Made by a program: the position numbers and the translations under genes
Shown here: piece by piece, positions 50,440 through 63,575 of the stretch
Numbering within the stretch: the stretch's first letter is position 1
Layout: the number at the start of each line of letters is the position of its first letter
The notes under the pieces: generated by a model
The model's input: the letters and a program-made list of their open reading frames with translations, nothing else
Database searches by the model: none
Told to the model about the DNA's origin: nothing
NCBI GenBank assembly: GCA_012295275.1
Contig: CM022669.1
Coordinates: 5,777,919 to 5,841,918, forward strand
DNA: 64,000 nt
Source: Chrysomallon squamiferum
Taxonomy: Eukaryota > Mollusca > Gastropoda > Neomphalida > Peltospiridae
Direction: 5' to 3'

Positions 50440-51300
50440 ACCTACACAGATGTTCATGTTCGTCTGAAGAGCTTTCCAGAACGTGAGACCTTTCGTCGCC
50501 TGTTACAGACGCGACAATCATTTTTGCAACAATATTTAAAACTAACAAGGTGATGATGTCGTGTCGAAAGACTGTTAGAAATTTCATAACAACTTTTAAA
50601 GACTCGTCGACCACTTTTACTTCACCTAAAGTGGATGATGCATTTAAGCAGCTATTAAAATCATGGTAATAAGTTTTTACAACAATACTTAAAAAACCCA
50701 TCAAACTGACTCCGTTTTTGAAGAATGAATTGCCGACACTTTTACCGTTAGAAATATGCTAAGAACTCTTAAATGCGCCGTAGCCAAGTTTAACTTTATC
50801 TAAACGCGATACACCAGTTTGTCTGTAAAATATATGCATGCACTTGGTTTTTCAATCAAAGTATTTAACTACTAATCATCTGTAAAAGATTCGGTTTGAT
50901 TTTTCTGTACAATCTTTTGGCAGCTCTTAAAGAAACCATATCCAATTTTAACTTTATCTAAACTGGAAACTTCTGGTCATGAACTACAGTTAATCAGTGT
51001 AAGATAAAAAAAAAAAAAAGTATTTAATACTATTGAACTGTTTGTCTGTCTGTTCAGTTTTACTGCAGAAATCCTCTGCTATCTCTTTCATATGCTGCAG
51101 ACAGTTTTAACTTAATCTAAACTCGATACATTTGATCGTCTATTAAATACACTTTAGTGAGTTTAGCAGTTTTGTTTAAAATTAACACGTTAATGATCTG
51201 TTGAAGACACAGGTATCTAGTTTCACAATCAGAAACATTTTAATAGTTCTTAAATACGTTTTAGATCGTTTTATTTCATTAAAACAGTTTTACAATGTTG
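50440..51300 (+). repeat. Diverged tandem array, period about 160 bp, ADAMTS intron 1
   Basis: Five units share a core like gctcttaaag...tttaactttatctaaact...gat, with the ttaac-t-t-atctaaa segment at about 50,620 (diverged), 50,790, 50,953, 51,108 and 51,270 (diverged). The flanking agttttgt/attaaaat segments repeat too. Roughly 155-173 bases separate the cores. Confidence 0.7.
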
Positions 51301-51404
51301 AATACAGTTCTGCTCTTTAAAAACACATACAAAAAAGGTGCAGCTACTTTTCCTTCACTGGAAATCGAAAGTGCGTGTTTATTTATTTATTTATTTAGTT
51401 GTTG

Positions 51405-51462
<58 letters not shown>

Positions 51463-51465
51463 CAT
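51405..51465 (+). repeat. (ATT)n array in ADAMTS intron 1
   Basis: About 19 ATT units. Confidence 0.97.
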
Positions 51466-53164
51466 CATTTTTTTTAAATTCTTTTTCCAGCAGGTATTTT
51501 ACGTCAAAAGAAAGAAAGAACCTAATACAGATAAATCTACCCATCAACTGCACTTTACATATTTTAAAATTTGGTCTGTGTTAAATATGCTCAGTTGTAA
51601 CGTCTTGTCGATCGTTCTGAAAGTGTCAGTTTATAGCTAAAAGATTCCCTGCTCTCTCCAGAGAACAGGTAAAACATTTAGACTGACTCGAGTCTGATAA
51701 ACACCCTTTACGCTGGAAGCAGTATTCCCCAAAGATATGTTTAGATATGAACTGACTTTGACGACAAGCTGTAATACTTATTTGAAAGCCACAGCGTCAG
51801 TCAGCCAGACTGATTATTTACTGGTATTATCTGCTTCAGGCTGTAGATCTAACATTCATTTAAAATCTTCGTTGTCTGTGGAATACAGTTTTATGGAGTT
51901 TACAAGTGTTAAAAATGTAGCACTGCACACATAAATGTGTATACACATATACATAAACATACATGCACATACGCATACATCATTATACTTGTACTTCAAG
52001 ATGATTACTAGTACATGTTTTAAGCGACCAGTCTTTGCTGATAATAAAGTATGGTAATTATAATAATGTTATCAAGAAGGAAGGAGGGTGAGTATCCTTT
52101 CCCCACCTTGTAGTAAATATGTAGATACAATAACGTCACCAGCGATATATCAGCTGTGGCTGTTATGACGTATATGATAGAATCAGATTGCTATAGTTCA
52201 TATATCCAGTCCTGAATCAGTCAATTTCAGTTACAGTGAATCATTTGGTTTTTTCAAAAACACAACAAAGATAACAAATGAGCGCTGCAAATGAGCATAA
52301 TTCTACCAACGACGTGACATCATTTTTTTTCTCTTTGGGCGTTTATTCATAAAATTACCTTATGTCTGATTATTTTTGAATGATAATATTTCAGTAGTAC
52401 ATGATAGAAAGATAAAGTAATACATTATTTATGCTGAATAAATGTTATGAACTTGCGTATTTTGCACTGCGTATACTTTTTGTGCTATCTGATTTTGCTT
52501 TAGGCTGTCGTCGTATTTCAAACTACATAGGCGTTTACACCAGTTTTTACCGGCAAACAAGAAGTCTTTGTATATATCTGTAATAACAGAACATTTGAAA
52601 TGACGCTCATACATGAAAAACATAGTTTACATCGCGGAATACATTTATAATGTTGACATTATCTGCTTGTAATGTGTGTCGGAACATGTTATTGATAAAA
52701 GCTCCGTGTGAATTGTCGACTTGCAAATTTTCTTTGACTGGAGCGCTCTGTGTGTGTGTAATTCCAGCCAATGCGGACCGCTCTTTTCGCCCCGCTATGC
52801 ATCGTTATGTCACACGGTCTCGATTTTGTCAGTTTGCCATCTGTAACTGCTTCGTAGTAAGAAAATACGACACAGAATGCGCCGTACCTTTACAAGATTA
52901 TCGTGCTCTCTAACACAGCTGCCATGTTTTAACAAATAATACTGCCAGCAGTGGATTGTAAGCAAGAACGGGATCGAGAAGGGGTCGATTTGGTGCGGGT
53001 GGGTTTCATGTACAAATAGCCGCAGCAGCTGGTAATGCTTTAGGGATGAAGTCGTTATCAGAAGGGAAGGTTCAGCGCTTACCGTGACAACTACTAATTA
53101 ATTCCATAGTTCATATACCTTCATTAATTATATTACATTGCAAAAACCCATTGTTATCTATTGA

Positions 53165-53170
<6 letters not shown>

Positions 53171-53238
<68 letters not shown>
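53171..53238 (+). repeat. (CT)n microsatellite in ADAMTS intron 1
   Basis: About 34 CT units without interruption. Confidence 0.98.
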
Positions 53239-53242
<4 letters not shown>

Positions 53243-54825
53243 TACGTAAAATCTTCCAGATATTAAAGACATCATTCATTTGTACGATCTCGTGCAGTTT
53301 TGCAGAAGCGACTTCCGGTGATTGTCATAGATGCACGATTTCGCGAGATAGCGAGGCAGATGTAGAATACAACGCGTTATTATCACGAGAACATTAGTTT
53401 CTACTTCTATAAATACCTATTCAAACGCACGTAGATATCATTATTATTGTTGGTGCACATTATATTAAATACCAGGCGACTTTCAAAGTTCACCTGCAGC
53501 ACGTTTTGGGTTATCACTGAGAGACTGACATTCGGTTCACTTGTCAAAAAATAATAATTCTGTATCTAAGTCGGTCACGTATTTAAGCTGTGTGACCTTA
53601 TGGTACGTGCACGCCTTTTGTGGGCGTGTTTATATCCGTCGTCAGCAACAGAAAGAGAAGAAAGGGAATGGGGGAAGCAGACTGAAAAAAAAAAAAAAGG
53701 TTGAAAGAACGATGAAAAGAGAAAAGATTATTATAATAATCATAATAAAATGAAGAATAAAGAAATGAAAACTAGAATGAAACAAAAGAAACAATGAATT
53801 TTTTTTCAGTAATAACAACAAAAAAATAATAATAAAGTAATAATAATAATAATAATTTCAAAAAAAAAAAAAAAAAAAATAGTTAAAATTAAAATTAAAT
53901 AAATAAATAAATAAATTAGAAAGAAAGAAAAATAACGGAAGAAAAAATATCTTCTTTCCGAATCAGTCACATAGAAAGCTAATTATAAAAAGCTAATTAT
54001 TTTTAATGTTTTGTTATTTTACAGTTTGAACACTTTTTTTTTGTATCTTGTAACACTCAAAGCATAACTTTTTAGTACTCTCTGTTCTCTGATCTCGGAT
54101 CACTTTAATACAAATGTGAATCATTCAAGTACACATTAAAAACGTTTTAAACTTTATTTTTAAAAGAGTTTGCTTACATGTTAAACACTCAAAACAGTTT
54201 TTTTTTTTGGATTTTTTTGCATTGTTGTTGTTTGTTTTTTTTTTTTTTTTCTTTCTTTCTTTCCTTTTCTTTATTATGTACCTTTTTTCTCTGCTTTTTT
54301 TTTTTTGATTTGTTGTTTATTTATTTATTTATTTTGATTAACTAGTCAATGCTTAATTTGAATCGATACCCAATTATTGCGTTTAATATTCGAAGAAAAA
54401 CTTATGCGATTTTTCGATTTCATTTTTTACAGACTTTGCATATATATGTTTGTAACAGTCAGAAGAGTTGATATTTTATATTTTATTGCACACTAGAATG
54501 TTTACTTTTTATAGCGATTTCCATTACAAAAGCGTGTAAAACGTAAAGCATTTATTTATTTATTATAAAGCTTTAATTTTTATTTTCTTACATAGGTTTA
54601 TAAAACAGAGATTGTTTTTTTTTTGTGTACAGTATACATTTTGGTGTTATAAAGTTTCTTTACATAATAATGACGTGTAAAAGCAGTTTTGTTAAATAAC
54701 GTTTTCGACTTCACTTTTACGAGTTTGTATACATTTATAATATGCTGCCGTCCATTTTTTTTTAATTATTATTATTATTTTTTTTTTTTTGTATTAAAAT
54801 TATACTTCTTCATTATTATTATTGT

Positions 54826-54876
54826 TGTTGTTGTTGGTGGTGGTGGTGGTGGTGGTGGTGGTGGTAGTGGTGGTGT
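54826..54876 (+). repeat. (GTT)n-(GGT)n repeat
   Basis: GTT units pass into about 12 GGT units, flanked by further ATT/GTT-rich DNA to 54,930. Confidence 0.95.
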
Positions 54877-55189
54877 TATTATTATTGTTGTTGCTGTTGT
54901 TATTATTGATGTTTTTATTGTTGTTGTTCTTCAGTGCACAAAATCTTTAGTCTTAACAGGAATTATTTACATAACAATACAGCGTGTAAGAATCGAGGCA
55001 GATTTCTGAGTTTGCACTCTGTGTGCGTGTGTGTGTGTGTGTGTGTAAGTGTGTATTACACACGACTCGCCGCAAAAAGTTGCTGGGTTTTAACACTCGA
55101 CGTGTGATATTTTGACCTAACCAAGTGGAATCCAGTCTGCTGGGTTGATCTGTTCCTTGTTATAACTCACAATTCACGAGCAGCTAAAA

Positions 55190-55485
55190 ATAATCAACTC
55201 GCGAGGCGCGGTGCCAAAAACAGTTATCGTCTGCTTCACACAACAACAACAACCCGCTCTTTTCCCCCGTTTCTTTTCTTTATTTCGTGAAATCCCGTCT
55301 TCGGGTTTTTTGTGTAGCGGCGAGACGTGAGCGCGTGGCCGGCGACAACGTCATCCTTGCCGCGCGGTTAGCCGATAAGACGTTCGTACAGACGGCTACA
55401 GATAGGGTTACGCCGACTGGTAAATTGTCAGCTTTGTGTGATTACCTGGGAATTAAACGTCCGACATCAGATACGACGCTATAAA
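55190..55485. promoter_or_regulatory. CpG-rich island in ADAMTS intron 1
   Basis: Contains many CpG and CGCG motifs (for example gcgaggcgcgg and gccgcgcggtt) in otherwise AT-rich DNA. Could be an internal promoter, an enhancer or an unrecognised exon. A 65-codon frame (55287-55484) crosses it, with an acceptor-like gttttttgtgtag ending at 55317, but no family resemblance is seen. Confidence 0.35.
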
Positions 55486-55557
55486 TTATTCCCACCAGTG
55501 ATTAATTGTTTTCGTTTCGTTTTCTCGCGACATTGCGACATTTATGTTTCTCCTTCC

Positions 55558-55593
<36 letters not shown>

Positions 55594-57623
55594 AAACTAT
55601 CCATCTTTTGTTATATTTTTCTTAATGTACCTGTTTCTCGGACTTTTTTTTTTTAAATTATGTATAAAGTTTTGTTGTAATATTATGAAGGTTAAATAAA
55701 TATTCTTTCCTTATCGCCTATAACAATACATTCGTCTGCTTGTTCGTTTGTTTGTCTGCCCGTCTACAAGAAACGTGCCTCTTTAGTGTTGTAACCGATT
55801 AAAATTTGTATGTATTTAGATCCGTTGTCTCGTCTTTCTCTGAGTTAATACGTATATAACGGCCGTCTTAAATATCTGACAGTAAGAGGTAGAGATGAAC
55901 ATTTGTACTGGATGAATGTTTAATAAAAACCAGTTTTGTTTTCGTTGGTTTTCGTTAGTTTGTGGTTTGTTTAATTTTTTTGATTTTGATTTGGCGGGCG
56001 ATGAACGCGGTTATAACGCGAGCAGTTTTGACGTTTAACCAGTGTAGAAGACTGGATACATTAACAATGTCTATATCTTTTCACCTGTTTTTCTCTCTTT
56101 ATCTCAAACAACACATGCGATTGAGAAGGCGGTAGAAATTCTAACGTTGGCCAGCATGACGACTATATATTATGATCTGACTGACACTGCGGTCGGCGTA
56201 CAACAACAAATGTAACATTTTACTGCGACGTTTGCCCCCAGTTGGAGGTGTTTAAACGAACAATCAAAACCAAGTCGTTTTTTTTCTTCTGCTGGGCAGG
56301 TTGTAGAAGAATGAGAAATATTCTTCTCTTGTTTGTCTAGATCCTAACGTTAAAGGCGGTGGCCTCTTCATACATAACTTCAATGAGATATGGTATGTAC
56401 ACAAATTGAAGACGACTTTTTATGGCGCTGTAAAACGCTCTCGAACAGCTTTCAAAAACGACTGCATCTATCCGATATACTTGTCTTTTTTTTCACATTT
56501 CTACTCGAACTAAGACAGTTGTCACATAAACATATGTTAACTCGGCTTAACAAACAAATGGTGTTTTGAAAATTACTTGGAAATGAGCTTTGCTAGTGTT
56601 TAAATAGCAAGTACATGAAGAAGAGAATTTCTCTCACAATATTTGCCTAGTGGCCATGACATACTTGTTATATATGCTGAGCTTTTTTATTTATGGAGAG
56701 AACTTCTGGATCACTGGATATTTCATAATCACATGATGTAAAATTGAGTGTCGAAATTTATGTAAGACAAATGATGTTATACGTACATCTCCACAATAAT
56801 TATCTCGCTATTAAAATAAATATATATTAAACATTACAGAAAGGAAACTCGCTTCAGTATATCGATTAGCAGCACAATAGCTTATACTGTCACTGAGTGT
56901 AAATGTTGTAAACATAACCCCATTTTAAACAGTTATGTGGTAATGAGTGAAACGGAAAAGATTCGATTCCATTAATAATAATAATAATAATAACAACAAC
57001 AAAATACCCACAACAACAAAATCACCAACAACAACAATAACAGCAGTAATAAAAATAATAATAGTAACAATAAGAAGAAGAAGAAGAATCATACGATGAG
57101 CTTTGTTTTAGTATTCGAAAATGACTATCCAAGTCTCCAGGAATTATTATTTCTTCCTTAAACCAGAATTACTCTTTTTCAGTGTATTACTTAATAACAG
57201 ATACATTCTGCCCGTAAAATGTCTTTTGTTATACCGATCCAACTTTAGTCCGAGAAAAAGCAAATCGAAGGCCATTGACTTTTGGAAAGTGTATATAAAT
57301 AATTATTTGCTGTTAAGACAAATGGGCTTCGGCGACGGAAAGTTAACTGTTAAAATCAAAGATGAATATCGAGTAAATGTTAGTCTATTCATTCGTAAAG
57401 TTTTCGATAGTCGCCCCATTTGTGTGACATTTATAAGACAGAAATAATACTTTCTTTGATATATAAGTAAAAACAAATACATTCTAAGGCAACAGCGGCT
57501 GTATTAAGTTAGTACATTTTCCTTCCTAATATATTTAGATTGCCTAAACATTAAAATTTAATGTGCAATAATAATTGACCTGTTTTGTAATTATCGTTGA
57601 TTGTTATTATTTTTTTTTTTCAG

Positions 57624-58012
57624 CGGAGTTTGTGAAGAGCCTAGAAAGTTACGTTGTCAGTGTTCCCTCTCTCGTGGATTCCAGCGGTCAGTTCTTGACC
57701 CACGAACTACATCCGCACAAACACTTGCACAAACGAAGTGTGGACAGCCAAAACGGATTACCTACAGACGAACAGACAGCTGGTCGTGTTATTCATTACC
57801 ACATACCTATAGGTGACAGGATTTTACTGGCGAAATTGCACAGGAATGACAAACTTGTAGCCCCGGCGGGAGTCGTAGAAGAAATTGGAAATACGTTTGG
57901 GAATGTGTCCGATTCCGTTTTCACTGACATAAAATGGCGGAATTGCCACTACACTGGTTCTGTGCACAACGATACGCATTCCAGAATAGCACTAGCGGTG
58001 TGCGATGGACTG
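57624..58012 (+). CDS. ADAMTS-family metalloprotease, exon 2 (propeptide, M12B type)
   Basis: Acceptor with a strong T tract (ttttttttttcag) and donor GTAAGT; 389 bases which, with the G from exon 1, give 130 codons ending in phase 0. Contains VVSVPSLVDSSGQFLTHEL, a basic HKHLHKRS that may be an early proprotein-convertase site, and the block WRNCHYTGSVHNDTHSRIA followed by LAVCDGL. This matches the C-Y-x-G-x-V...S..A.S.C.GL block of ADAM/ADAMTS propeptides, which keep the zinc protease latent in the secretory pathway. NVS and NDT are N-glycosylation sequons. The VD-x-x-G-x-[FY]-[LI]-[ST]-H-[DE]-L pattern recalls ADAMTS16/18, less certainly. The protease, disintegrin and thrombospondin exons must follow to the right. 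Confidence 0.88.
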
Positions 58013-58413
58013 GTAAGTAGTTATATATTTTGTACAGAACATTAGCATTTCTGTTTGTTGAGTGACACATCGTAAAGCTGCGTTGTGCTTTTATAGGCAA
58101 TAAACACGATATACGCAAAAAAACTGCTTATAACCATTCTAATAATTCTCAACACCTCTTGTCGTAGACACTATATTTTTAATGACGTCATAATTGCCTT
58201 ACGTTCAGTGACTCGTCATAAATATAAATTTTATAACATAGTAAGTGTTTAATAACATAAAATACGTTGCTTAATGACGTCGCTGTTACGTTATGTAAAA
58301 GTGATTCGTTATAATTACAGACTGATTAGTGATTCGAAGAACGAATATACGGAAACTGACATGACTAAAATATGCTAATCGTCTGATTATGTATATATTT
58401 AATGTGTACTTTT

Positions 58414-58415
<2 letters not shown>

Positions 58416-58503
<88 letters not shown>

Positions 58504-58519
58504 GTCTCTCTCTCTCTCG
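58416..58519 (+). repeat. (CT)n microsatellite in ADAMTS intron 2
   Basis: CT from 58416 to 58497, then interrupted TCTG/CT to 58519. Confidence 0.98.
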
Positions 58520-60026
58520 CTGTCAAGCGCCCACACATACACATATCAACATGGAATGAGATTCAGTATGTGCCTGTGTACGTTAACGACACTGTTATTT
58601 TCGCTTTCAGTGATAAATATGATAAATGCACTAACTGTATTAAATGTGTAATAACTTTGGTATGCGCTGTGACTGACAATTTCGGTGCCACACACTAACA
58701 AACACTGATAACTGCAATAAGTGCAGCCATAGAGGACAGAAATTATACGTGCTCTGACTGGGAACAAAACGAGATGTATGGGAACTGACACTAGAGCAAT
58801 GATTGATAATGATTACGTTAGCTTAACATCTTGAAATAATCTCGTAAACTTACATAAAATATGTGGAAATACTGACATTTTATTTCTTGTTGATGATGCT
58901 TATGATTCTTTATTAGCTAAAATGAAATGAGAATTAAGAAAAAATAGTAACAGAAATATCTATATTATGTGGTCAGAATTGACGATTTTTTTCTTCTTTC
59001 CGAATATTTCATTTTCTGGATGATAAAAAGTATATTTCATATGTGAAAGTAATTTTCAGTTAGCTAAAGAACACATCCTGACGTCCAATGAGGGTTTCAA
59101 GCATGTTTGTATTGGGCATCAGTCTGACCATCCCGTTATAGTATCGACTTTAAGGGTAGCCGTCAAGAGCTCCAAGTTCATCAAATGTCACATTTCTTAA
59201 TTCCACCATCACGTGCTGATAATTTTCATTATTTACCGTGAACCGCAGTCCCAATTACATCAGTTATTCCAGTCCGTGGTTGAGGGTCTCTCGGGTTCGC
59301 GAGCAAACTTGACTCGTCGTTTTCGTCTGCTGTCAGTCAGTGATTCGCGGTCTCGTCCCATACATTTCTGTCTGTTCTCTAATCGTCGCGTTTACCTGTC
59401 AACTCAAACTATTGTTATTAGGCGTGTTTCGTTTTCTCCAGTTGAAAAGGGCAAAGTGGGCCGTATGCTGAAAACTGTAGCTGACAAAAAAAAAAAAAAA
59501 AAGGAGAAGAAAAAAAAGAGGGATAAAATGGGTCATGTCAAAGTTTTGACGAGAATGGGGCTTACCCTCCTCATCACCTTTTCTTAGAATTGTCATCGCT
59601 GGAGAGGATTTTTGGGGGCGGAGAGGCGACAGAGAAAGAGCGATTTGATTACCGAGAAGACCGCAAACAGAGTGTAACGACTATTAAAAAATAACAGTGA
59701 GAATGGAAAGTAATACAAAACGTAGAAAATGTCACATTGTGTGTGCTAGGTTTACACAGATGCAGGGACTGAAACAATTATAAAAGAATAATGCTCATTG
59801 TTTGCTAAGTGGCTGTAAACTGAACGACATTTGGTTGTAATCTTTGAATGCAAGAAAAGAAAGAAAGAGAAAGAAAGAAAGAAAGAAAAACTGTGCTTTT
59901 GCTCCTTATGTGTTTAAATGTACTTTGTCAAAGAAACATTCATCTTTTGAGAGTCTGGTTTTGTTGATACCCCAATGGTTAGAGATGTTTCAGAACATCA
60001 ATTCTCGAAGCTGCGTCCCATAGAAA

Positions 60027-60057
<31 letters not shown>

Positions 60058-60230
60058 CACAAGCTAGTCCTCCACCATTAGTTTATCTTATGTCGTTTTA
60101 TTAGTTTCAGGTTTATTTGTAAAAAAAAAAGATCTCTTGCTATTAATCGAAAAAGAATAGTCCGACCTTAGGCATGTTTCTCTCTCTCTTTCTCTCTCAA
60201 AACAGAAAAGAAGAAAAGAACATAACAGAG

Positions 60231-60350
<120 letters not shown>

Positions 60351-60850
60351 AAAAATCACTACGGGGTTTATAATGTTATTTTTTCTTGATATAGTTTGAC
60401 TTGCCTGTCATTGTGTTGTACTGATATAATATATGTTACAACAGGCATCAAATAAAACATTTTTCTCTACGCCCGTATTCAACACCTGAATGGTAGTCTT
60501 TAATTATCATGTGCTTCTTTTTAACATCGACTGTCACAAAGTTCATGATTTGTTAGACAACGATCAATGGCTTAAAATAATTAAGAATGAAATTAATCTT
60601 AAAATTAATTATACATGTACCGGAGAGCGTGAGAATCAAGTGAAACACGAACAAACAATAGTAACAAAAAAACAACAACAACAAACAAATAAATAAATAT
60701 AGATAGAAAGATGAAGTATAAGAAGTAGAAAGCGGGAAAGAAAGAGTTAGAGAGAACGTGAGAGATATTGTCAGAGACAAAGTTAGAGAGAAAAACAGAA
60801 AGCTAAGCATAAATTGAGAGTTATAGAGAGAGACAGAATCAGAAACAGAG

Positions 60851-60959
<109 letters not shown>

Positions 60960-61492
60960 CTTCCATTTCTATAAATTTCTGATAGTTTTATTTGCACTGC
61001 ACGAAAACGTTCTGTTAAGTTGATTACCAGACAAATAAATGATCCGACTTGACTGACACTAATGAATTTGTGACATTTACGATAAGAGACACATAGAAAA
61101 GTAATCACTTAATGTCTGTTTAATCCTGAACCGCCTGCACGGGTCATGTGTCGTAGATACGTTAAAATAGCTTTCTTCTACGTTGTGCTTACGATATGTC
61201 TACGTTCTGCTAATTCAGACTTATAATAAATATCTTTTCTTTTTACGACTGCAGTTGATAAAATATTTGGAATATGTTTGGGCCATAAAACAGTTAAACG
61301 AGTAGATCTCATTTGTGATAGTAAAGTGTTTTTTTTTAAAGTGGTCGTGTCGTTATAAACGAGGATAGACCAAGAGTTTGGAATGGTGTAAATTTCCACA
61401 TGTAGAATTAAACATTCCATGTTGTATCGTAGAGATATAGATACATATACAGATAAACAAACAGACGATAAATAAATAGATACATAGATAAA

Positions 61493-61553
61493 TGGATGGA
61501 TGGATGGATGGATGGATGGATGGATGGATGGATGGATGGATGGATCGATGGAT
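61493..61553 (+). repeat. (GGAT)n microsatellite
   Basis: About 15 GGAT units with one ATCG break, flanked by ATAG/ACAG-rich repeats. Confidence 0.96.
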
Positions 61554-61671
61554 GGATAAATAAACAGACATATAGATCCGACACTCAGAGGCAGGCAAAC
61601 AGACAGACAGATAATTAAATAGGTAGGCAAACAGAGGAAACATCTCGATGTGTGTGTGCATGCATGTGTGT

Positions 61672-61673
<2 letters not shown>

Positions 61674-61743
<70 letters not shown>
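61674..61743 (-). repeat. (GA)n-(ACAG)n microsatellite
   Basis: GA from 61674 to about 61728, then ACAG units. Confidence 0.97.
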
Positions 61744-63145
61744 AAAGAGACAGAGAGACAGAAAGAAATAGAGAGAGACAGAGAGAGAAAAGAGGGCAAC
61801 ATATTTTCTCGCTTGAACTCTCAGACAAATGCCAGACAGTTTGTTATTTCAGCATGTTCTGTCAAAAATACGTCAGTCTTGTAAATAGTTCTCATTCTCG
61901 ATCTGCATTTAACATTTTCTAAAAAGCGTGTCTGGCCTACCTCTGTAACAGCTGCATGTTTCTGTAATCAATCATTCCCTCTTTCCCTTTTTTTCATTTG
62001 ATCATTTTTTACTTCTTTGGTTCACTCATTAGTTCGTTCATTCGTTCGTTCATTCGTTCCTTCCTTCATTTATTCATTCGTACATTCATTCATTACATTG
62101 ATACGTTTATTTATGTTTTTATTTCTTCATGCGTTTGTTCATGAACCCAACAGCTCGTTGAACAGAGCAAGCTGATGTTAACAGCGATTTCTTTTTGAGT
62201 GATGAAACTGGAGGCTGGTTTATTCGTGACAGTGAACACAGATGTAAAATGAGGAAACATTTTGTGATTCTCAGTTCTGGTCATGTATTCTGATGAGTAC
62301 AACAGGGCAGCAGTCACGTTTGTTATGACACTCGGAGACACATTAATGTAAGAACTACGTCGATCTCTCTGTGTTTTCATTTGTCCACTGCTCTGTTTAA
62401 CATACTTGTGACGACTCGGACGTTGTCGGAGCGTGATGCTGCATGCTAGCTACGACGACGTCACGCATTCTCTGCGGCGGACAGTAGCGAAACTGTACAT
62501 AACTTTACGTATTTAAATTCTGTTTATCATTTTCAAATTCCTCGTGTTTCTTTTTCGTGTTGTATGATTTTCTTGTGTTGCTTTCTTCTTCTTTTTCTTC
62601 TTTATCTTCTTCTTCATCATTATCATCTTCTTTTACTGTATATATATTTAAATGAGAAACATAGTGAGAGAGCTAGCCTGCAGTTTGATTAACATATATA
62701 CATTTATTTAGTTTGCTCTCTGTCTGTATGTCTGACTGTCTGTCAGTAAGTCAGTCCATCTTTCAACCAATATGTCTGTCAGTCTGTTTATTACATTTGT
62801 CTGTTTCTATATGTTGATGTGTCTAGATATCGAGCCTAGTATTAACTATTATAAATGAAAACAAAACAGGTGGCCGACAAAACACCGATGTACACTACAA
62901 ACAACCTGCTAATAAAGCAAGTAACTTGATTCCTCCGCTATCTACAGTATTACAAGGTCCGCTGACATTTTGAGATCTAGGTCTAACATTACTGTCAATC
63001 TGAGAAACAGAGAAACCTTATAAAAGAGGCTTAACTTTGTTGTTGAGAAACTTTCACCAGTTCTTAAAGGCACACAGAAAACAATATTATTATACTACCA
63101 GGCGTTTGGCCAGTGTGGAAATTTGAAATGATATTTATATTCTTT

Positions 63146-63314
<169 letters not shown>

Positions 63315-63509
63315 TCTCCTTCCTTCTATGAGATGAACACATGAATGTTAAGTTCATAGATGGACTGAGAAAGATAATAGACAATTGCAAATGTGTTTGT
63401 GAAGTTATCTGTTATATCAGACATACCACATCATTTTGTGTGTGTTTGTCTGTGAGTGTGTATATGTCTGTGTGTATGTATAAGTAAGTGTGTATGTATG
63501 TATGTGTAT

Positions 63510-63519
63510 ATATGACTGT

Positions 63520-63551
<32 letters not shown>

Positions 63552-63575
63552 TTGTTTGTGTGTGTGTGTGTGTGC
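63510..63575 (+). repeat. (TG)n microsatellite
   Basis: TG with TTTG interruptions, preceded by TATG/TGTA-rich DNA from about 63,440. Confidence 0.95.

Larger units (their letters stand above)
49645..57623 (+). other. ADAMTS intron 1 (8 kb)
   Basis: Phase 1 intron. Contains an old tandem array (50,440-51,300), an ATT array (51405-51465), a CT array (53171-53238), a GTT/GGT repeat (54826-54876), a CpG-rich island (55190-55485), poly-T (55559-55590) and AAT/AAC repeats (56,970-57,090). No further coding exon is supported. Confidence 0.75.

Noticed and set aside
52650-52913. 87-codon Cys-containing frame in ADAMTS intron 1
   Set aside because: No signal peptide or spacing typical of a Cys-rich family; no splice sites linking it to exon 1 or 2 in phase.
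57121-57447. 108-codon frame just upstream of ADAMTS exon 2
   Set aside because: No recognisable motif, biased toward residues of AT-rich DNA, and lies within an intron.
59057-59198. Acceptor-like attttcag followed by a 46-codon open stretch (LAKEHILTSNEGFKH...)
   Set aside because: Considered as ADAMTS exon 3, but it ends in a stop with no donor and does not resemble the segment that follows CxGL in ADAMTS propeptides.
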